Shown here one piece after another: positions 1 to 6,010 of a DNA stretch of 6,326 bases. Both the position numbers and the translations under genes were made by a program. How positions within the stretch are numbered: position 1 is the stretch's first letter; every line of letters begins with the position of its first letter. This stretch comes from CAYNUJ01 sp964621225 (GTDB lineage Bacteria > Bacteroidota > Ignavibacteria > Ignavibacteriales > Melioribacteraceae): positions 1 to 6,326 of the forward strand of contig CAZULK010000150.1 of NCBI GenBank assembly GCA_964621225.1, read 5' to 3'. The notes under the pieces are model-generated. The model saw only the letters and a list, made by a program, of their open reading frames with translations. It was not told the origin of the DNA and ran no database searches.

Positions 1-90
1 ACTGACTCATACGGTTTGATGGAAGCATTGAAATACGTTTACAAAACAGATAGATTGGTAGATGAATTGACCAAAGGTAAAATGAAATAG
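1..90 (+). CDS. C-terminal end of an unidentified protein (5' truncated)
   Basis: Reading from base 1 gives an open frame of 29 residues that ends at TAG (88-90); its beginning lies outside the window. The visible tail starts TDSYGLMEALKYVYKTD and ends in a basic stretch, KGKMK. It looks like an amphipathic helix at the end of a soluble protein, with no membrane segment, sorting domain or recognisable catalytic motif. I do not recognise the family. That it is a real gene end is supported by the same strand as its neighbours, sensible codon use for an AT-rich genome, and a strong terminator hairpin about 70 bases after the stop codon. Confidence 0.7.
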   Translation, partial: TDSYGLMEALKYVYKTDRLVDELTKGKMK

Positions 91-108
91 TTGTTTTTAT
101 AAGATATA

Positions 109-128
109 CAAAAACAAAATTGTTTTTG
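109..128. repeat. AT-rich inverted repeat with a third half-site
   Basis: CAAAAACAA (109-117) is followed two bases later by its exact reverse complement TTGTTTTTG (120-128). A second copy of TTGTTTTT lies at 91-98, directly after the upstream stop codon. The central arm could therefore pair with either flanking arm in RNA. There is only one C or two C/G per arm, so any hairpin would be weak. Function is unknown; it may simply be AT-rich 3' UTR sequence. Confidence 0.4.
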
Positions 129-161
129 AAACAATAGCTTTGTCAATCTTAAATGAATTAA

Positions 162-190
162 AACCCACGGTTGAGGCCGTGGGTTCTTTT
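162..190 (+). terminator. Rho-independent terminator of the upstream gene
   Basis: AACCCACGG (162-170) and CCGTGGGTT (177-185) form a perfect 9-bp stem with six G/C pairs and a 6-base loop, TTGAGG. The stem is followed by CTTTT (186-190), a short U-tract. It lies 71 bases after the stop of the gene ending at 90 and before the promoter of the giant gene. A-rich sequence precedes the left arm (AATTAAAA, 156-163), so it could also terminate on the opposite strand, though no minus-strand gene is seen nearby. Confidence 0.85.
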
Positions 191-201
191 AATTACCTTT
201 G
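171..201 (+). promoter_or_regulatory. Bacteroidota-type promoter (TTG-N20-TAnnTTTG) for the giant LTD gene
   Basis: TACCTTTG (194-201) matches the Bacteroidota housekeeping -7 element TAnnTTTG exactly. A TTG (171-173) lies 20 bases upstream, within the usual spacing for the -33 element. Transcription would begin around 205-209, leaving a leader of about 80 bases before the ATG at 290. The -33 TTG is the first part of the loop of the terminator hairpin, so the two signals overlap. No other good promoter is seen between here and the start codon. Confidence 0.65.
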
Positions 202-289
202 CACACCGATAAATTTCTACACAAATAAATAAATCCCCCTTTAATTAATCCCAAATATTTATTATTATGCTGAATAAATTTGTTAACTC

Positions 290-3200
290 ATGAAACATGT
301 TAACAAACTAATAGGGGCAATCTTAATTCTGGTAATTCAACAATCCTTATTTGCGCAACATGCAAACAGCGTAACAATAACTGAAATAATGTTCCGTCCA
401 TCTGAAAGCAACAGTGAATTTATAGAGTTATATAATCTGTCCTCAACTGATTACGTGGATCTGAAGAACTGGAAAATCAAATATCACACATCAAATGCAG
501 ATTTATTTGATTCGACATTTACGAACAAAAAACTTCCGCCTCATAAATATGCTGTAATTTTCGAAGGTGACTATGATTTGATAAACGGCATCTATTCACC
601 AATATTATCTGACTCAGCCTTGTTGATTAAAATTGACAATAATTCTTTCGGTTCATCGGGCATGTCAAATTCCTCGGACAGGATGATATACTTGATTGAC
701 TCAAATGATATTGTAATTGATTCGATTAAATATACTGCCGATAATCCTTCCGGCATTTCGGACGAGAAAATATTTTTGGAGGGCACAAATGATGAAAGTA
801 ATTGGGGAAATTCTACTGCACTTAACGGCACACCGGGATTCAAAAATTCAATCTCCCCATTTGACTTCGACGCTAGAGTTGATAGTGTAACTATAAACCC
901 TTCATCACCTTTTGCATTCGAAGGAATAAACGCCTTCGTATGCATTACTAATGCAGGACAAAATCCAATTGATTCGATTTTTGTTTCATGTTATGATGAT
1001 GTTAATGTAAATAATTATTTTTATGATGATACTCTTCTCTATCATTCATTAATTGAACACTTAGACACTAATAAAACCGAGATTGTTAAACTTAGCTTTA
1101 CATTTAAACTCAGTGGGAATAAAAACATAAAAGTGTTTATCACTTCAGGAAAAGATGAGAATAACTTAAACGATACTACAAAACTTTCATTTTTTGTAAG
1201 ACCTAAACCAAACAGTGAAAAGGATATTGTAATAAACGAAATAATGTATTTGCCCGAAGGCGACGAACCGGAGTGGATAGAATTGTACAACACAACTAAT
1301 GATTCTATCAATTTAAATGACTGGAAATTCAAAGACAGAACTTCCCATACCATTGTGTCTCCCGATTCTCTTTTTATTGCACCCAAAGATTATCTTGTGA
1401 TATCGTCCGATTCAATAGCGCCCTTTTATAGTTATGAGTTTAATTACTTTATTAAAAACATTCCTTCGCTAAACAACAGCGGAGACGAAATTGTACTCCT
1501 CGACTCATTGGGTAAAACCATAGATTCCTTGAGTTATTCAGATGATTGGGGGAATAAAAAAGGCTATTCATTGGAAAGGAAAGACGTTAACGGTGAAACT
1601 AATTCCAAGAATAATTGGGCTAATTCGATAGCATTGGAAGGAGCTACTCCCGGTAAGTATAATAGTATTTCTCCATTGGATTATGATTTACATTTGATCG
1701 AATTTACAACCAGCCAAAAGTATGGGACAGAAAATTCAGATTTTATTACAACGTGTACTATAAGGAACAGAGGATTGTTAAATGCTTCAAATTCTGAATT
1801 ACAAATTTACTGTGATTATAATCATGATAGCACCTTTGCTTTTGATGAACTGATTTACGATTACCCTATTCCAAGTTTAGCAAGCAACGAAGAAATTGAA
1901 CTGACCCAATTCTTAAACAATTTACCACTGGGTCATTATAGATTGAAAGCACATATACAATTTGCGAATGATCAATTCCCGGAAAACAATGACGCTTTTC
2001 TTAATATCAATATCGTAAAGATAGAATTTAATCCCGGTGATTTATTAATAAACGAGATAATGTATGCCCCGGTTTCTCCCGAACCCGAATGGTTCGAAAT
2101 TTATAATAGCGCTAATAATGAAATAAACATAAACCGGTTTTTAGTCTCTGACGGAAAGGACACAATTCAAATTGACACTACAGTAATTTATATTCAACCC
2201 AAGGATTATGCTTTGGTAGCTAATGACACTTTCGTAACGACCAAATATAATTTAGAAGGGACAATAATTATTCAACCATTTCCCTCTTTGAGTAATTCCG
2301 GAGATAAATTATTTATTTGCGATTCACTGGGAAGAACAATTGATTCCGTTGAATTCAAATCATCATGGGGCGGTACACGCGGAAAATCATTGGAAAGGAT
2401 AAGCGAATATACTTCAACTATTGACAGCAGCAATTGGAATGAGAGCAATGATGAAAGAGGAGCAACACCACTAAGAATAAACTCCGTATCCCAAAAACTT
2501 TTTGATATTGCAATTGATACAGCTTATTTCCAACCCTCTATTCCAAAGTTGAATACTGAAGTCAATTTGTACCTGACTGCCAAAAATAATGGGAGAAAAG
2601 CAATAGATTTTACTGCAAGCGTAATAGAATTGAACTTTACTGATTCTACTGAAATAAAAACTTTGGCTTCAAAACATCTTTCATCTGTTGATAGTGCGTC
2701 AAGTATAACCATGGAATTTCCTAAGTTGATTGAGTCTATTGATGATAAAAAGTTAGTAAAGGTTTTATTGACTTCAGACAAAGACCAGGATACTTCCAAT
2801 AACATGGAATTTCTTCCTTTGATTCCCTCATACTTGCGGGGTGATGTAATTGTAAATGAATTTATGATATATCCGGCACCGGGAGAACCGGAGTGGATTG
2901 AATTGTTGAACATCTCGAATGATACAGTGAATATTTTTGATTGGCAAATTGCAGATCAATTGACTCACCCATCGCAGAGAATAATAAATAACAGCGAAGT
3001 AAAATTACTCCCGGGAGAATATTTAGTTATCGCGAAAGACAGCTCAATCTACGACTTTCATAGGCATATTCCCTCAAAAGTTATTATTAGTGATTTCCCC
3101 AATATGAACAATGATGCTGATGCAATAATTATTAAAGATGCCAACGGGATATCTGTTGACTCAGTGTTTTATGATCAATCCTGGGATATAATGCGTGGTT

Positions 3201-4918
3201 ATTCATTTGAAAGAATTGACAAAAATGTGGCTTCCGGAAAAAATAATTTTGGATTGTCAACAGACACTGAGCAAAGCACTCCGGGGAGAATTAACAGTAT
3301 TGCAAAAGTGCAAAGAGATTCTTTTATTAAAAATATTTTAATCACTCCTTCTTTCCCGGGTTATAATGAAGAAATAAATTTTAAAATAATAATCGCAAAC
3401 AGAGGCAGCGAAAAAATTTCGAACATTTTAATAGATGTTTATTTAAACCAGACTAACTCACCTTGGTATTCAAGTAACGTTGCAAATATTAATCCATTTG
3501 ATTCAACAACAATAATAATAGACAAACAATATTCATTACTTGATTCCGTTGTGGTTACTGCCACCGTTTCGTCAATTGAAGATGAAAATATTTACAACAA
3601 TTCATATTCAAAAACTTTTTATTCCGGTCTTACAAAAAATTCTGTATTGATCAATGAAATAATGATTTCCCCTTCGGACGGAAATGAATGGGTAGAATTT
3701 CTCAATAATTCCGGCAAGCGAATAAACCTAAAAAATTATTCGATTCAGAATCTCTCCCCTTCTTTATCAAGTGAGGTTCTAACAAGTAATGATTTCTTTA
3801 TTGAATCTGATGATTATTTCATATTAGCAACCGATACCATTAAAGGGATTAACAATCAAATCGTAATTGATTTCGGTTCATTGAGTGAAAGTAACGATGG
3901 GATTGTGATAAAAGATTTCCGGGGATCAACATTAGACAGCTTATTTTACAATAACGATTTCAATATCAAACGAGGAAGATCAATTGAAAGAATCGATAAA
4001 AATGAAAGAACTTCTTTCTTTGATAATTGGTATCCTTCATTAGATCCTACCGGGAACACTTGTGGAAAAGATAATTCAGTTGAGTTGCTATCTTCATATA
4101 ATAATAATGAAATTTTAATTAACGAAATAATGTATGACCCTTCTCAAGGAAAATGCGAGTATATAGAATTCTATAATAATTCAAGTGATAAAGAGGTTAA
4201 TCTCGGCGGGATGCAGTTAATTAAAAATGACTCAATCACTATTGAGCTTAGTCCTCAATATTTTTATCTCCATCCCAATGAATTCTTTTTGCTTGCATCT
4301 GATTCATCGATTATTGATTGGGTCGGGAAGATTTACAACTTACAAATTGAAAAATTCACCTTATCAAATACTGGAGACAAATTACTACTAACCGATTTTT
4401 ACGGAAATGAAATTGACTATTTGGAATACTCACCCAAGTGGCACTTTAAGGGAATCATTGATACAAAGGGGAAATCTTTAGAAAGATTGAACTATTCTCT
4501 TCCCTCCAACTTTCCTGATACTTGGAGCAGTTGTGTTTCCCCCGAAGGCGGCACTCCGTTAAAGTTGAATTCGGTTTACACCAAAGAAGGAATGACTACA
4601 AAGGGATTAAGTTTTTCAGTTAATCCCTTTTCCCCCGATGGAGATGGATTTGAAGATTTCACCCTAATAAAATATTCACTTTCCTCTTCGCCATCTTTAG
4701 TGAGAATCAGAATATTTGATGATTTGGGAAGGCTGGTTAGAACATTGAGCGATTCCAAACCTTCAGGTCAAACCGGTGAGATTGTATTCGACGGTTTATC
4801 GGACGACGGCAAACATCTCCGAGTTGGAATGTATATAGTACTTTTGGAAGCTATTGGTAATAACGGAAAAACTTTTGAGTCCTTTAAAAAAGTATTGGTT
4901 ATTGCCACCAAATTTTAA
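290..4918 (+). CDS. Giant secreted multi-LTD (lamin-tail) / CARDB-like protein with T9SS-type C-terminal domain
   Basis: This 1542-residue protein is probably exported and displayed on the cell surface or released. Residues 1-22 are a signal peptide: a basic start, the hydrophobic core LIGAILILVI, and a likely cut after SLFA. Six LTD domains follow, starting near residues 28, 312, 583, 851, 1117 and 1273. Most open with the motif INEIMY then EW-E-N, and close with S-ER then TPG-NS. Ig-like CARDB-type linkers occupy about 188-307, 459-582, 733-850 and 1005-1116. LTD5 and LTD6 are joined almost directly. Residues about 1440-1542 form a sorting/FlgD-Ig-like domain. LTD and CARDB are known from large bacterial extracellular proteins, usually with adhesive or structural roles; the exact role here is unknown. 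No protease, nuclease or glycosidase domain is visible. No Shine-Dalgarno precedes the ATG, as is common in Bacteroidota. The frame is intact, and the signal peptide supports this start. Confidence 0.93.
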   Translation: MKHVNKLIGAILILVIQQSLFAQHANSVTITEIMFRPSESNSEFIELYNLSSTDYVDLKNWKIKYHTSNADLFDSTFTNKKLPPHKYAVIFEGDYDLINGIYSPILSDSALLIKIDNNSFGSSGMSNSSDRMIYLIDSNDIVIDSIKYTADNPSGISDEKIFLEGTNDESNWGNSTALNGTPGFKNSISPFDFDARVDSVTINPSSPFAFEGINAFVCITNAGQNPIDSIFVSCYDDVNVNNYFYDDTLLYHSLIEHLDTNKTEIVKLSFTFKLSGNKNIKVFITSGKDENNLNDTTKLSFFVRPKPNSEKDIVINEIMYLPEGDEPEWIELYNTTNDSINLNDWKFKDRTSHTIVSPDSLFIAPKDYLVISSDSIAPFYSYEFNYFIKNIPSLNNSGDEIVLLDSLGKTIDSLSYSDDWGNKKGYSLERKDVNGETNSKNNWANSIALEGATPGKYNSISPLDYDLHLIEFTTSQKYGTENSDFITTCTIRNRGLLNASNSELQIYCDYNHDSTFAFDELIYDYPIPSLASNEEIELTQFLNNLPLGHYRLKAHIQFANDQFPENNDAFLNINIVKIEFNPGDLLINEIMYAPVSPEPEWFEIYNSANNEININRFLVSDGKDTIQIDTTVIYIQPKDYALVANDTFVTTKYNLEGTIIIQPFPSLSNSGDKLFICDSLGRTIDSVEFKSSWGGTRGKSLERISEYTSTIDSSNWNESNDERGATPLRINSVSQKLFDIAIDTAYFQPSIPKLNTEVNLYLTAKNNGRKAIDFTASVIELNFTDSTEIKTLASKHLSSVDSASSITMEFPKLIESIDDKKLVKVLLTSDKDQDTSNNMEFLPLIPSYLRGDVIVNEFMIYPAPGEPEWIELLNISNDTVNIFDWQIADQLTHPSQRIINNSEVKLLPGEYLVIAKDSSIYDFHRHIPSKVIISDFPNMNNDADAIIIKDANGISVDSVFYDQSWDIMRGYSFERIDKNVASGKNNFGLSTDTEQSTPGRINSIAKVQRDSFIKNILITPSFPGYNEEINFKIIIANRGSEKISNILIDVYLNQTNSPWYSSNVANINPFDSTTIIIDKQYSLLDSVVVTATVSSIEDENIYNNSYSKTFYSGLTKNSVLINEIMISPSDGNEWVEFLNNSGKRINLKNYSIQNLSPSLSSEVLTSNDFFIESDDYFILATDTIKGINNQIVIDFGSLSESNDGIVIKDFRGSTLDSLFYNNDFNIKRGRSIERIDKNERTSFFDNWYPSLDPTGNTCGKDNSVELLSSYNNNEILINEIMYDPSQGKCEYIEFYNNSSDKEVNLGGMQLIKNDSITIELSPQYFYLHPNEFFLLASDSSIIDWVGKIYNLQIEKFTLSNTGDKLLLTDFYGNEIDYLEYSPKWHFKGIIDTKGKSLERLNYSLPSNFPDTWSSCVSPEGGTPLKLNSVYTKEGMTTKGLSFSVNPFSPDGDGFEDFTLIKYSLSSSPSLVRIRIFDDLGRLVRTLSDSKPSGQTGEIVFDGLSDDGKHLRVGMYIVLLEAIGNNGKTFESFKKVLVIATKF
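371..4576 (+). repeat. Protein-level tandem repeat: six LTD units, four with a CARDB-like linker
   Basis: The unit start is recognisable at residues 28 (VTITEIMF), 312 (DIVINEIMY), 583 (GDLLINEIMY), 851 (GDVIVNEFM), 1117 (NSVLINEIMI) and 1273 (NEILINEIMY). Successive spacings are 284, 271, 268, 266 and then only 156 residues. Each unit ends with a variant of SLER, an N-W segment and TPG-NSIS. The linkers end with an N-rich strand such as ENNDAF or DTSNNMEF, typical of CARDB domains. At the DNA level the copies are well diverged apart from short patches such as AACGAAATAATGTAT at 1235 and 4130, so the duplications are old. Confidence 0.85.
4607..4915 (+). other. C-terminal T9SS-type sorting / FlgD-Ig-like domain of the giant protein
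   Basis: Residues 1440-1542 begin with NPFSPDGDGFEDFTLIKYSL and continue with an IFDDLGRLVRTL strand pair, a WDG-like turn (VFDGLSDDGKHL), a GMYIVLLEA strand and a basic-hydrophobic last strand (FKKVLVIATKF). This order (NPF...YSL, then IYD-LGR-V-L, then G-Y, then KK terminal strand) is that of C-terminal domains that direct proteins through type IX secretion in the Bacteroidota and Ignavibacteria, and also of FlgD-Ig-like domains. The DGDG insert is reminiscent of the CHU_C-type start. No T9SS machinery gene is in the window, so export by T9SS is inferred. Confidence 0.7.
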
Positions 4919-4960
4919 CTCAATAACTTTTTTAATCTTTATTCCCTATATTTCAAAAAA

Positions 4961-4964
4961 AGGA
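4961..4964 (+). promoter_or_regulatory. Shine-Dalgarno-like site of the DUF1579-like gene
   Basis: AGGA, within the purine stretch AAAAAAAGGAAAAGAA, lies 10 bases before the ATG at 4975. It supports that start, which is also the start that gives a complete signal peptide. The 56-bp gap before this gene holds no convincing hairpin terminator, so read-through from the giant gene is possible. Confidence 0.45.
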
Positions 4965-4974
4965 AAAGAATATT

Positions 4975-5487
4975 ATGAAATCCGGGAATATATTATTTGC
5001 TTTATTTATGTTTTTAACTGCTATTAGTTTTGCACAAAATCCTTGCTCTTCACCGGAATCAAAACAGTTCGATTTTTGGATAGGTAAATGGAATTTGGAA
5101 TGGACCGGAGCCGACGGAAAAATATATCACGCTAAAAACGAAATCAAAAAAATTCTTGGAGGATGTGTAATTGCAGAGAATTTTGATGCATCGAATGCAA
5201 ACGGATTCGCAGGTAAAAGTTTTTCTGTTTATAATCCTTCCAAAGCTAAGTGGGAACAAACTTGGGTAGATAACTCGGGTGGATATATGCTTTTCGAAGG
5301 CGGAATGAAAGAAGGCAAAATGATTTTATCAATGAACAAAGTTGATAAAAACGGCAACCCGGTTATACTAAGAATGGTTTTCTCAAATATTGCAGACGAT
5401 TCTTTGGATTGGCATTGGCAGAGATCCACGGACAAAGGGAAAAATTGGCAAAATCTTTGGCATTTAAAATACAGGAGAGATAAATAG
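4975..5487 (+). CDS. Secreted DUF1579-like protein
   Basis: This is a 170-residue protein with a clear signal peptide (residues 1-20, NILFALFMFLTAISFA, likely cut before Q21). There is a cysteine at 24 but no lipobox, so it is probably soluble in the periplasm or outside the cell. The mature part opens with FDFWIGKWN (32-40), the hallmark of DUF1579 and related lipocalin/nitrobindin-like beta-barrels. It continues with GGC (62-64), a SVYNP-KWEQTWVDNSGG segment (84-103) and an LDWHWQRSTDKGKNW strand pair (144-158). Such barrels may bind a small hydrophobic ligand, but no function is established for this family and I do not assign one. The length is normal for the family and there is no sign of damage. 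Its stop codon directly precedes the ATG of the DinB-like gene, indicating a shared transcript. Confidence 0.85.
   Translation: MKSGNILFALFMFLTAISFAQNPCSSPESKQFDFWIGKWNLEWTGADGKIYHAKNEIKKILGGCVIAENFDASNANGFAGKSFSVYNPSKAKWEQTWVDNSGGYMLFEGGMKEGKMILSMNKVDKNGNPVILRMVFSNIADDSLDWHWQRSTDKGKNWQNLWHLKYRRDK
5473..5477 (+). promoter_or_regulatory. Shine-Dalgarno site of the DinB-like gene, inside the upstream coding region
   Basis: AGGAG lies 10 bases before the ATG at 5488, within the last codons of the DUF1579-like gene. It fixes the start at 5488, immediately after the TAG at 5485-5487, and fits translational coupling within a bicistron. Confidence 0.6.
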
Positions 5488-5952
5488 ATGAATTACGGTC
5501 AAATTCAAGAAAGAATTACAGAAATTAAAGAATTATTGCTTGATATCAACGCAGATGAGGTAAAAGAAAAAATAGACGGGAAATGGTCGAAGCAAGAGAT
5601 ATTGGGTCATTTGATAGATTCGGCATCAAACAATCATAAAAGATTTGTTATGGCTCAATTGAAAGAAGATTTGATTTTCGACGGGTACGAACAGGATGAA
5701 TGGGTTAGTGTTCAAAAATACAATGAACTGAATTGGATTTTCCTAGTCGATTTATGGTATCATTTTAACTCTTTAATAATTCATGTTTGCAAAAATATCC
5801 CCGGAGAAGAATTATCGAAGCCCCGCATAAAACACAATCTCGATAAAATAGCATGGCAGAGGGTTCCCGCCGATCAACCAACAACTTTGGGATATTTCAT
5901 AAAAGATTATTTCGGACATATGGAACATCATATTGCTCAAATATTATCATAA
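5488..5952 (+). CDS. DinB-superfamily (DinB_2/YfiT-like) putative metal-dependent protein
   Basis: This 154-residue protein has no signal peptide and is expected in the cytoplasm. DinB-superfamily proteins are four-helix bundles with a three-histidine metal site; characterised members include thiol transferases such as bacillithiol transferases. Here the putative ligands are H41 in KWSKQEILGHLIDS and H144 and H148 in the C-terminal GHMEHHIAQI, all present and correctly spaced (H-x3-H at the end). The W-S-x2-E-x2-G-H-L-x-D-S pattern and the late GYFIKDYFGHMEHH segment are typical of the DinB_2 branch. The substrate cannot be told from sequence. It is translationally adjacent to the secreted DUF1579-like gene, but the two act in different compartments, so a direct physical partnership is unlikely. 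Confidence 0.88.
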   Translation: MNYGQIQERITEIKELLLDINADEVKEKIDGKWSKQEILGHLIDSASNNHKRFVMAQLKEDLIFDGYEQDEWVSVQKYNELNWIFLVDLWYHFNSLIIHVCKNIPGEELSKPRIKHNLDKIAWQRVPADQPTTLGYFIKDYFGHMEHHIAQILS

Positions 5953-5959
5953 ATATTTC

Positions 5960-5990
5960 TTTGTTTATCGGATTAAATAAAATATTTTTC
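5960..5990 (+). promoter_or_regulatory. Possible weak promoter for the TrmH-family gene
   Basis: TTTG (5960-5963) is followed after 19 bases by TATTTTTC (5983-5990), which matches the Bacteroidota -7 element TAnnTTTG except for the last base. Initiation would fall near 5995-5998, leaving a leader of only about 15 bases. In such AT-rich sequence a one-mismatch match can arise by chance. Confidence 0.3.
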
Positions 5991-6010
5991 CAAATTAAAT
6001 TTTGGAAAAA
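5985..6010. repeat. Perfect 10-bp inverted repeat abutting the TrmH start codon
   Basis: TTTTTCCAAA (5985-5994) and TTTGGAAAAA (6001-6010) are exact reverse complements separated by the 6-base loop TTAAAT. The right arm ends on the base before the ATG at 6011. With only two G/C pairs it would make a weak terminator and it has no U-tract after the right arm. It could instead be an operator or a start-site hairpin. It overlaps the candidate -7 element on its left side. Confidence 0.6.

Noticed and set aside
592..2913. Minus-strand open frames inside the giant gene (592-945, 1042-1386, 2524-2913)
   Set aside because: They lie wholly within a well-supported gene on the other strand, show no recognisable domain or upstream signal, and mirror the Asp/Ser/Asn-rich codons of that gene.
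4947..4954. TATATTTC as a -7 element for a separate promoter of the DUF1579-like gene
   Set aside because: It has one mismatch to TAnnTTTG and no TTG at 17-23 bases upstream; the nearest is about 50 bases away. AT-rich spacer sequence explains it.
4919..4974. A terminator after the giant gene from the T6 run and the A7 run
   Set aside because: Only A/T pairs would form over a long loop, with no GC stem, so it is not a credible intrinsic terminator.
5043..5048. Lipoprotein signal at the cysteine after the DUF1579-like signal peptide
   Set aside because: The residues before the cysteine at position 24 (QNP) do not form a lipobox, and a normal signal-peptidase I site (SFA then Q) precedes it.
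4576..5435. Minus-strand open frames at 4576-4758, 5059-5259 and 5229-5435
   Set aside because: They are short, overlap genes with clear family motifs, and have no start signals or homology I can recognise.
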